NCBI GenBank assembly: GCA_963921425.1 | Contig: OY992835.1 | Location: 7,564,001-7,628,000 of the forward strand | Source: Dryas octopetala | Lineage: Eukaryota > Streptophyta > Magnoliopsida > Rosales > Rosaceae | Length of the DNA: 64,000 nucleotides | Direction of reading: 5' to 3' | In this document: positions 20,857-30,754 of the stretch, piece after piece | Layout: each line of letters opens with the position of its first letter | Numbering within the stretch: the stretch's first letter is position 1 | Notes under the pieces: model-generated | Seen by the model: only the letters and a program-made list of their open reading frames with translations | Databases searched by the model: none | What the model was told of the DNA's origin: nothing | Translations under genes and position numbers: made by a program

Positions 20857-21162
20857 AATATTTTTTTGAATATATTGGAACATGTGCCATGAAATTTCAA
20901 CAATCTTTTGTAATTAAGCGTAATAAAAGCCTCAAATCATATATTTCAATTAATTTCCATTATTTATCTCGAAGGGCAGAGTAGACATTGTGAATTGCTC
21001 ACGTGTAAAAAAAAAAATTGAGTTTTTATCCAATGTCAAAATCAAATGGGCCGCACCTAATTTGTTATGGTTAAAATGAGACTATATCTAAAAATCTCAA
21101 TAAAATATGGGGTTTACACATTGATTTTCTCGCCTATAAAATATTAGCTATATCATGGCTTT
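20857..21162 (+). repeat. Direct repeat R1, copy 1
   Basis: About 305 bp repeated nearly identically at 25598-25902. It abuts the GDSL pseudogene here and the desaturase upstream region there. No ORF. The two copies frame the GDSL cluster. Confidence 0.9.
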
Positions 21163-21302
21163 GAACTGGTCTTCCTCTAGTTGTATGCAGACTGTGAATC
21201 TGGACCACATGTAGAGTATGCAACTTGTTTCCAAGCCTAAAATACGAATACACATGATGTACTAAGTGTTAAGAAGGATAATTTATAAGGCAGATCACAT
21301 AC

Positions 21303-21590
21303 AAATCCTTGATGAGTTTCAGCTAGAGCACCAGCTCCAGCAGATGCAAAGTTCACCCCATAAGTATAGTTGTTGAACCCAGGTTGTAGATATGGTGGTA
21401 TAAATGGCAACTTTGCATACTCAGCTGCAGCATTAATGCAAATTTGATAGATAGTATCATCATTAATCCATAGTGTTGTAGAAAGTAACAAACATTATTT
21501 ACAGCATCTTATACCTTCCAATGAAATCTGGTATTATAGACGGCCCTCGGAAGCTCTAGGTAATTATTGTTTCCAGCATCAAATACATAG
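21303..21590 (-). pseudogene. Truncated second GDSL esterase gene
   Basis: A second-exon-like piece encodes [20 protein letters not shown] and [18 protein letters not shown], close to exon 2 of the neighbouring intact gene. Upstream on the minus strand only scraps of exon 1 remain (DAGNNNY, then a changed IPDFI-like end). The catalytic GDSL serine block, exons 3-5 and the signal peptide are missing. It is a tandem remnant of the gene at 21743-23403. Confidence 0.85.
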
Positions 21591-21742
21591 TGTAGCTAAT
21601 TCAAATCAAACACATCTATTTAATATGTGAATACTTGCATACAAAGATGTTATACCAAAGTTTAAAGCTTAATTTACTGTGAAACAGAAAATGAGTCTGC
21701 AACATGCTTAATTGTTTATGAAACTAAGAAATCCACATTTTT

Positions 21743-23403
21743 CTAAACTTCAAATAGCTCTTTGAGATTCATGTGAGACCCTGGGACATTGCGAGTATCA
21801 CTCCACCACAACTCGGCCACTTGCTGGTAAACCCTTTCGGTTGGGTGGCCAGAGTCGAAAAACACATATTCGGTAACATTGTGACATAATTCATACTCTG
21901 TCACACCTCTCTTCCCTCCACAGCTCATAATTCCTCTGTATGGACCAGAGCCACAGCATGCAGCCTTTCCTTCCTTGAACCCTTTACAACATCATAATAA
22001 CAAGAAGGAAAATTAAAAACAAACAAGAGAAACTAAAACTAAAAGGAGAGGGTTATATGTACCATATTTTGATGGATGGTTAATTCTTTTAGTTAGGTAA
22101 TTGTAGAAATTTGCATTTGAATATTTGAATCCTTGGAGATGACTCTGCAGTTTTCGGAGGGATTTAGCAAGTAGTCTATTGTGTAGTTTCACTGGTGCTG
22201 TAAGTTCTTCGACACAGGTACCAATGTTTCCTGGTTTGAGTACTCTAGAGCCTGGTGAACAATTAATAGGCCCCAGGCTAAAAACCCCAAATTTCCTTCC
22301 TCCTATCTTGTATATTTCCTGACACACATCAATTTGTATATGAAGTAATTCATCCACAAATTTCTTTTCAAATTCATAATCATAAAAGCAAATTGTATAT
22401 GGACTGTGACAAACTAGAAACAAGTTTTAAGAAGTTTCATGTGAGTATTACTTTGATCACATTTGTGATGTTGCCAATCACCATGCCAACATGTTCATGT
22501 GAGTGGGACAGAAACAAACTGGAATTTCTTGCGAAAAAGGTATAATGATCATTGCTGCCTATGCTAATTAAGTAAATGGACTTTGACAGCAACTCATAGG
22601 CTTCTTTATCACCAACTTTGCATCTCAACTGCTTCTCCACATTCTTGAAATTCCTTAGTTGAGTTTTAAGGTCTATAACCTGAAAAACAAGAAATCAACC
22701 ATGCTGATAAAGAGAAGATATATAATTGGCCGGAAACATGCCCTTGTCAAATTGTAAATATTGGATCATTGTTATGTTGCGAGATTGTCTGGTAAGAGAA
22801 CATTATCCGATAGGCAATGCATATAAACAGTACAACTTGCTCTGAAGCCTAAATTAATACATATTCAGATGGTGTAACTATAAAGAAGGCAGATCACATA
22901 CAAATCCTTGATAAGTTTCAGGTAGAGCACCAGCCCCAGCAGATGCAAAATTCACCCCATAAACATAGTTGTCGAACCCTGGTTGTAAATATGGTGGTAT
23001 AGATGGCAACTTTGCATACTCAGCTGCCGCAATTAATAAGGGAAATTCAACAATAAATTGTGTCATATACCATCCCTAATGTTAAAGAAATGTATTACAA
23101 TATTATTTACATGAAGAAGGTCTTATTCTTACCAATGAAATCTGGGATTAGACGACCATTGGAAGGTCTACCAGTCGAGTGATTGAAGAAGGTTTGACCA
23201 TATGGCCAGAAATTTGCCTGGAACCTAGTGGTAGTATTTATGTAGTTATTATTTCCAGCATCAAACAGTGAATCACCAAATATGAACAATCCAGGCCTGC
23301 ATTTTGTATCAAGCCCCGAATGGCCATGGCAGCTACTTGGAATAAGAACAAGGCCTGCACAAAAAGCTGCCAGCATATAAACTTTAAACCTTAAAGTTCC
23401 CAT
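21743..23403 (-). CDS. GDSL esterase/lipase, five exons
   Basis: On the minus strand the exons are 23403-23133, 23023-22902, 22679-22452, 22318-22063 and 21981-21743. All borders are GT-AG and phases agree; the product is 371 aa, the usual family length. Residues 1 to about 26 form a signal peptide. Block I is [15 protein letters not shown] with the nucleophile Ser45, block [13 protein letters not shown], block III ISIGSND with Asn174, and block [15 protein letters not shown] with Asp335 and His338. So the Ser-Gly-Asn-His set and catalytic Asp are in place. The family hydrolyses ester lipids in the apoplast; close relatives are the GLIP defence lipases. The substrate cannot be read from sequence. 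A broken copy follows directly downstream. Confidence 0.93.
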
Positions 23404-24568
23404 TATTCCAGTACCTTAGCTCTGGTTTACTACTACTTTGTTTATATTTATTATATTCTCCTCTGTTTCTATTCTGTTTATAGGTGTTTGTGATTCACTT
23501 TGAGTACAAACATGACAACAACATTTTGAAATATGTATCCATACATTTGACTGTTCGAGAGGTTGGTTGTGGAATTGAACTGGTCATCAAAAATCCAATG
23601 GTACCTACTACCTGGCATATTCTCTTCACATATGGTACCTACTACCTGGCATATTCTCTTCACATACATAAATTAATTACTGAAAGCAATATTGAAGGAC
23701 AAACCAGCATGCGATGTGAAATATTATAACCTTCTCTTTTTCTGATAGGACCAAATAGTATAACCTTTAGTTTGAGAGAAGAGTTGGGGTTAAATTTTTA
23801 AGTCACATATTGTTGTTAAGGGTACCGTGGCCTTCGCCTTAATTACAAGGTTTATTCTTTTCTTTTACAGAATATACAGGAAACACATACTATTTTAAGA
23901 TGGGAATACTTAAATAAAAGTTTGAAGGCATTTCCAGCTACCATCCTGTCCAAAATTGAAGCCACCGGCAGCCAGCTAGCTACTTTCTCATTCAAGATTT
24001 CAAGGCATGGTACTTCCCCTATATTACAAGCACAAACCTTGTTCATTCATTTGCAACTACATATCACAGTGAGAGACACACAGAAGACTAAAATGCAATT
24101 ACACCTTAATTTAAAAACAATTACACCTTCACTAAAACAATTACACATTCACTAAAACAATTACATCTTTACTGAATTCTGTTTCACTAAAAAGAACACA
24201 GCAACCTTATAAAAAAAAAAAACAACAGTACAACAAGCCATCGAGATGAGAAGAGTAGCAACCACAGCAAGCCATCGATATGAGTCTATCAAACAACTAT
24301 AGACTAAATTCAGTTTCAGTTTGAATTAAATTTCAGTGTATTCAGTTTCATTGCATTCATTAAATTCAAATTCAGTTCACTGAATGCACTGAAACTGAAT
24401 TCAGTGAAATTGAATTTAGTGAAACTGAAACCCTAGACAACATCGTCCGATCACCTCACGCGTGACAAATACACGACAGTCGCCACTGCCTCGATCTGTT
24501 TCTACCTGCAAATTTGATTCATCATATTTCAGAACCATAATTTTATTCAAAATTCATTTAAAACTCAT
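23404..24568. other. Intergenic mosaic upstream of the GDSL gene
   Basis: It holds a perfect tandem duplication of about 34 bp (23599-23666). A segment at 23925-24087 recurs upstream of the desaturase (25904-26036) with an internal deletion there. At 24300-24430 there are near-palindromic CAGTTTCA / TGAAACTG stretches. No gene seen. Confidence 0.7.
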
Positions 24569-24643
24569 GTTTCACGAACTAAAACTGTTTTACGAACTGA
24601 AACTGTTTCACGAACTGAAACTGTTTCACGAACTGAAACTGTT
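24569..24643 (+). repeat. 18-bp tandem repeat (GAACTGAAACTGTTTCAC)
   Basis: Four consecutive near-perfect units. ORFs across it (HELKLF repeats) are not believable genes. Confidence 0.9.
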
Positions 24644-24988
24644 TCATCAATAAATAAAGTAAATTTGCATATACTTATAAATCAATTAAAAAACCCACAT
24701 TTCTATCCGATTAACAACAAATTCAACTAAAACAGATTCACAAATTATACATTTCACAAACAGATCACAAATCAATTTCAAATTAGGATTTTCAAATTAG
24801 GGCTTTTGAACCAAACCGTCTGCAAATAGCTCACCAATTCAAAGGAAACAAAAGAATTCAAACGAACCAAACCGTCTGCAAATAGCTCATTTTATCCTAA
24901 GTAATAAAATGGGGTTTTTTGATTAATCAACAATTGGACCAATCTAAACACACATAAGTGACGAGCACAACGAGGAGAAAAAGATGGA

Positions 24989-25390
24989 TACCTGATACGA
25001 CGGAAATGGTTGCCGGAACACAGAGATCTCCGGCGAGGTTGTCGCTGGCTTCTCTCCTTAGAAACGAAGGCGATACGGGTTGGGTTGGAGTTCTGATAGC
25101 ACCAGCGCACTCAGGACGACGAGAGGAAGCCATCCCTAGCAGTTCGACAGCTCGTCCTCGCCGGAATCGGCGGATCGCCGGTGATTGAACTCGGGTCTGC
25201 TTAGACCCAATCCGACATAGAAGTTTGGTTTCACGGCATGTGGAGGGCAGGAGGAGGAAGAAGGAGGAATGGCGGTTGTTCTGAGACTAGTCTCACCGGC
25301 AACCGTCACCGGACGACGAAGAACGCGTCGGCACAGCCGCGCGAGGAGAGAGAGAGAATGCTGAGGAGAAATAAAGATCGAATGTGAGAG
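24989..25390 (-). other. Leader-like GC-rich block on the minus strand
   Basis: Read on the minus strand this block starts with a CT-rich tract (25380s), is GC-rich and CpG-rich, and ends in TATCAG|GTATCC, a good donor at about 24988. No protein domain is recognised in its ORFs. It resembles the leaders of the CACTA elements, but no transposon end was found for it. The flank at 25430-25590 has the look of a long terminal region of a DNA transposon, unproven. Confidence 0.35.
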
Positions 25391-25597
25391 AGAGAGAGAG
25401 ATATGGCTGGGTATTAATTGTCTGGGGATATAATTGGAATATTAGAAAAATTGAGGGTCAAACCTGGTTGAGTATTAGTTGACTAGGGGGTTTTGGGAGA
25501 GATTAAGTGACTAACAGGGGGTTGTGAAATAGTTTTATTAAGGGTGGAGGTTTATAAATAACCAAGCTCAAACTTGGGGGTTTTAAATAGTTTACTA

Positions 25598-25902
25598 ATA
25601 TTTTTTTGAATATATTGGAACATGTGCCATGAAATTTCAACAATCTTTTGTAGTTAAGCGTAATAAAAGCCTCAAATCATATATTTCAATTAATTTCCAT
25701 TATTTATCTCGAAGGGCAGAGTAGACATTGTGAATTGCTCACGTGTAAAAAAAAAAAATTGAGTTTTTATCCAATGTCAAAATCAAATGGGCCGCACCTA
25801 ATTTGTTATGGTTAAAATGAGACTATATCTAAAAATCTCAATAAAATATGGGGTTTACACATTGATTTTCTCGCCTATAAAATATTAGCTATATCATGAC
25901 TT
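25598..25902 (+). repeat. Direct repeat R1, copy 2
   Basis: Near-identical to 20857-21162 with a few substitutions and one A-run length change. It is followed at once by the fragment shared with 23925-24087 and then by the desaturase start. Confidence 0.9.
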
Positions 25903-26068
25903 CGAAGGCATTTCCAGCTACCATCCTGTCCAAAATTGAAGCCACCGGCAGCCAGCTAGCTACTTCCCCTATATTACAAGCACAAACCTTGTTCATTCAT
26001 TTGCAACTACATATCACAGTGAGAGACACACAGAAGAACTGAAGCAACATATAGTACGTTGAGCCGCA

Positions 26069-27593
26069 ATGTTAGATTGGATGGTGAAGAGTCGTGTGGG
26101 GTTTTTAGGGACGCAGTGGAACGGTGTGGATATAAGCAGTTTCATTATCCTTTTGGGTTTGCACTGCGCCTGTCTTTTAGCGCCATTTCACTTCAACTGG
26201 TCTGCATTCTGGTTGGCTTTTGCACTCTATGTTGTCACAGGTGTGGGTGTAACCCTAGGCTACCATCGGACTCTCGCGCACCGGAGTCTTACGCTTCCTA
26301 GATGGCTTGAGTACTTTTTCGTCTATTGCGCAGTTCTCTCACTTCAGGTAATTAAGGTTTAAGGTTTAATTTTTATATGATGAGGGCAGATCCGTGACAT
26401 CCTACTTTATATAATAAGTAAAATGATTTATGTGTAGGGAAGTCCAATTGAATGGGTGAGCACACACAGGACCCATCATCAGTTTACCGACACATGGAAA
26501 GACCCTCATAGCCCTATCAAGGGATTCTGGTTTAGTCATATTGGTTGGATCATAGATTATCGTTCTCGATTTGTAAGTGTAAGTATATTTATATTCAAAA
26601 CTCGATCTCTTTAGCTAGCTTCTTCATCCACATGTCTGAGTCCCCAAACTCATGACATTCTAGTAGTGTTTTAATTTGTTGATCAAACTTTTACATTTGA
26701 AATTTTGTAGTATGAAGGAAGACTAACGAACGTTGGAGACATAAAAGAGCAACCCTACTACAGGTTTCTTCATATTACTTACCCTCTTCACTCAGTTGCT
26801 CTTGGAGTTCTACTATATGTCGCAGGAGGGCTTCCCTTCTTGGTTTGGGGACTGGTAATTAAAATTGCTCTTGATGATATCTCGATATATGTTAACGTAC
26901 GTTTACTTAATTGAGGGCCTTGAGGCAGAAGATATATATAATTAATTAGTCATGGTGCCATTGCCATTTGAGTTTTGTATATCACCATCATTCTTGTGTT
27001 AACTCAGTCAAATTATTCTTCTTCGTACAAGACTCAATTAATTACTGGGATACATATATATTAATTTCTCAAATTAATGGTCGTCTGTTTTAATTTCCTT
27101 CTTACTACAATTAATATAATTAGTTTTGCAGGCTGTGAGGATAGTATTTTTTTACCACATTACTTTGTCAATAAATTCGATTTGCCACATATGGGGACAG
27201 CGAGTATGGGACACCGGTGATTTGTCTAAAAATAACTGGTACAGTATACCTATATAGCTTCTATGCACTCTATCTAAATATTTATAACTTTATGAATGAA
27301 ACTTTTTATTTTTCTAAGTTGCATGGGTAATAATACGTAAATATATAATGAGATAATAGTTTTACTTGTTTAGGTTGTTTGGATTGTTGGCACATGGAGA
27401 AGGTTGGCACAATAACCACCATGCTTTTGAGTATTCAGCTAGACAAGGTTTGGAGTGGTGGCAGATTGATATTACTTGGTATTTAATAAGATTTTTTCAA
27501 GCTCTTGGTTTGGCAACTAATGTGAAAGTCCCAACTGAAAGTCAGAAGAAAAGAAAAGCTTTGTTCAAACAAAACCAGCGAAGAAAAACTTGA
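26069..27593 (+). CDS. Acyl-lipid delta-9-type desaturase, five exons
   Basis: The exons are 26069-26347, 26438-26572, 26711-26854, 27132-27238 and 27374-27593, with GT-AG borders and matching phases; 294 aa. The three histidine boxes that bind the di-iron centre are present: HRTLAH (His66, His71), HRTHHQ (His103-107) and HNNHH (His234-238). Hydrophobic segments at about 23-40 and 46-63, plus others near 168-190, fit the membrane-bound fold. This matches the plant ADS/FAD5-like family, which puts a double bond in lipid-bound acyl chains using cytochrome b5 or ferredoxin. No plastid transit peptide is visible, so an ER enzyme is likelier, though the ATG follows a mosaic 5' region and a longer start may have been lost. 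Exon 2 ends in two tandem donors (GTAAGTGTAAGT), which could add two residues. Confidence 0.9.
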
Positions 27594-28275
27594 AACAGAT
27601 CAAGTCAACATGGAAACCTTTAAACATGCAACCGCGTAATGAAACTCAAAGTTAAGCTAATATGTAGTGTTTTAAGCTAGATAGCTTTCCTTTAATTCCT
27701 TTTGTCCAAGAGAGTGTAACCTTGGTACTCATACATGCATTAGCTTGTTTTATCGTATGTGCTGAGGTATTATTTTTTTTTTCTGGTTAGAGGAGGGTCG
27801 ATCTGTCTAGGTTAATGGATTGTATTGCTAAGGATCTTCATGTAACTCATTTGCATGTTTATTTAAATAAATTATTTGTTTCTCAAAAAAAAAAAAAAAT
27901 AATTTTGGCCCCTGTGTTTTACTCAGAAAACATATTTAGTCCATATGGTTTCAAAACTCCGCATTTGTTATTACTTGTGTTTTATATTGTTTGGAATTGT
28001 AGGACATTTTGTAACCAACGAGAAAATTTGTTTGAACTCATGATCAGTTTTACTCAAAAATGACAAAAAATCATTTATGTAACCTTCAATTTGATTTTCA
28101 AACAAAATTGAAAATTTGAATATATTTATTAAAATTGTCCTTATATATATATATATTGCAATTAACATAAAACACATAGACCAAATTTAGAGTTTTGAAA
28201 CCATAATGACTAAATATGTTTTTGAGGTAAAAAAACAATAACAAAAAATGCTTTTTCCCTTAATGTTCTGTGTAT
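27594..28275. other. Desaturase 3' flank
   Basis: Likely 3' UTR at the start, then AT-rich DNA with an A-run near 27886. No gene supported. Confidence 0.6.
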
Positions 28276-29002
28276 TCTCGTTGTGTTTTGAGATAACTTG
28301 ACTTGTTTGGTAGTGCTTTTAGAAGACTTAAAAGCACTTTGAAATAGTCAAAAGCGCTTTTTCTTACATTTGGTAAAAACAATTGAAAGTGTTTTTGGAT
28401 TGTAAAAGCACTTGAAAGCGCTTCCAATTAAGTACGTACATTTACAAATCTCAAAGTTCCCACGCAAATCAGATCCAAATCCCTGCGAAGAGCAAAAAAA
28501 ATAAACACAAGAAATTAGTCTCCAAACCCACAAAAAGTCAGTTTGCAAAATGAAACCAAACTAAGTAAAAAAAAAAAAATCTTCAAAATCCCAAATCAAT
28601 CTCACCAAATCTCAAAGCCCCACGCAGATCAGATCCAAAGCCTAAATCAAAAGCATTAAAATTTTATAAATATTGAATTTTTATGAATTTAAAATAGTCA
28701 CAACTGAATAGCAAACCGATTTGTGACCTAATTCAAAATATCTTTAGTACCTAAACTAAAAAAAATTAGTATCTTGTTGTTTTGCTGAAAAACTATAGAT
28801 ATTTGATATTTAATCCTAATTTTTTATTTTTTTTATTTTTTTGCTTAAAAAAAATGGTCAAGTAAACACTGTAAACTTTGATAACTTTTCTCCCTTCGAC
28901 CAACCATTAAGTATATAGTAATTAATGCCCTTCATTTAAATAGATTATAGAATTTTGATAATAGGGCCTGCAGACCCTTGAAAAGGGGATAGGGATGGCC
29001 AT
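28276..29002 (+). repeat. Direct repeat A, copy 1
   Basis: About 730 bp that returns at 33727-34476, one copy on each side of the truncated chitinase. It includes AAAGCACTTT-like short repeats typical of small DNA transposons. Copy 2 has an extra stretch of about 37 bp near 34060. No ORF. Confidence 0.85.
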
Positions 29003-30078
29003 ACAATTATTGGGACATATAGTACGTTTTATATATGTTATCATATTCCACGTAAACAATATATATGTGGATGACTCGTATGCCAGAATTTCTAGAGAGA
29101 TCCAACATAACACATGCTTCGTATATATATAAGCAAATTCAGTTATAATAGTGTAATTGTCATATTAATCCAATTTAGGAGTAATGTTTAATCTGACACT
29201 ACTACAATACCTATCAAAGCCAACTAATATCATAAACTAATGTTTAAGTTAGTTTGTGTTATTCTCCAAACAGTGCACTATTTACTGTGGCTGACATGAG
29301 CCACCTAATTCCACTAAAACATAGTTACAACAGTTATAACTAAAATGAAAAATGGTTTCTGTGAGGGTTAAAGTTGTAAATATGTCATTATTTTGGCTAT
29401 TGATATGTTGTGCCAACTAATATCCATCCGTTGGTGAATTGGTAGCCTTATGTTTTCTGACAACTCTCTCCTTCCTCACCATTGTTTTCAGACCGATCCC
29501 CCTTTTGCTTCCCTGTTAAACAACCAAATTTCATTCCAATACATGGTTAGTGAGAAGATAAATCCATAGCAACTTATGCTACCACCAATATGAGCTGCCG
29601 CCCACCTTGTAACTGATGAAGGAATTAACTAATTGCAGGCATCTGGCAGCGTGGGTTTGATTGGCAACTATTTCATGGGTAAGGTTTGTTAATGGCATCA
29701 ACAGATGATTATTGGTTCCTAAACTAGTTGCTTACTGTGTGTAGCTCTATCATACCAGAAACTTTATCTTTTCACAACTGATGGAATTTATGGATTGTAA
29801 ATTGGTTGTTTTCAGCAATTCCTCATACTATCTGGGAGGGTAACTGTGTTCGGTGCAATATAACCAAGGAACACTGCTTTCTCTGACTTGCCCAGTTTTT
29901 CCCCAAACTCTATTGTCATTATGCTTTTATTTAATTATTGACCTGTGAAATTTGTTTTTGGCTGAAAATTGTTTGTGGCTGAAATTTTTTTTTATGTGAA
30001 AACAAATATTGTAGTAAGTTAGATTGAATTACATTTTATAAAAATTCAAAAATATTGGTGTTTCAGAAAACTAGGATT

Positions 30079-30238
30079 GAGGACCGGTCCTCACTCTTGA
30101 GGACCGGACCTCCAGTAAACTCGTGTTTGTGTTTAAGGTTTGAGGACCGGACCTCACTAGTTGAGAACCGGACCTCCAGTAACTCGCTCTGAATTTCTTG
30201 GCTTAAGAACCGGTTCTCTCCTTTGAGGACCGGACCTC
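30079..30238. repeat. Array of six GAGGACCGGACCTC palindromes
   Basis: The palindromic motif GAGGACCGGWCCTC (variants with GAGAACC or AAGAACC) occurs at 30079, 30099, 30142, 30163, 30205 and 30225. This makes three units of 63 bp, each with a pair 20-21 bp apart. It lies between the left end and the leader of element C. Paired dyads suggest a protein-binding array; this is inference. Confidence 0.85.
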
Positions 30239-30339
30239 CAGTACGTTGCATTGAAATTTATGGACAAATCACTTATAATTTTTTTTGTCCTAACACTCAA
30301 ACACACCTGATATGTTTTTTTTCCTACTTAAATTTTTTC

Positions 30340-30754
30340 TCTCTCCTAACTCTCACATTTCTCTCTTCTCGATCTAGCTCTGTCTGTGGTCTCTCTCTTC
30401 CCTCTCCCAGCACCGATCATCTTCTCCGGCGAGAACTCTCTCGTCCGGCAGCCGATGGCGACAGGACCACTCCCAAAATCTTCCTCTCTCCCTCCTCTCT
30501 CTCATCATCACAGCATATATGAGTCAAGTCAAAGACGTACTCTCACTCTCAGCTCTCACTTAGTCACTCGCGAGTCGCGATCTCCCATTTCCAGAAACAC
30601 CCAGCTAGTACCCAGTCGCGATCTCTCTCGATCTCACTCTCGAACTCTCGATCTTGCCTTTATCCCAGTCTCGAGACCACCCACACCCACACCCACGAGG
30701 CTCGATCTCACTCTCGATATCATCTCTCACTCTCATCTCTCCCAAAATCAAAAG
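30340..30754 (+). other. 5' leader exon of CACTA element C
   Basis: A CT-rich, CpG-containing block ends in CAAAAG|GTATGTC, a good splice donor. Its place and composition copy the leader of element A. ORFs in it look spurious (Ser/Arg/Pro-rich). Confidence 0.5.
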
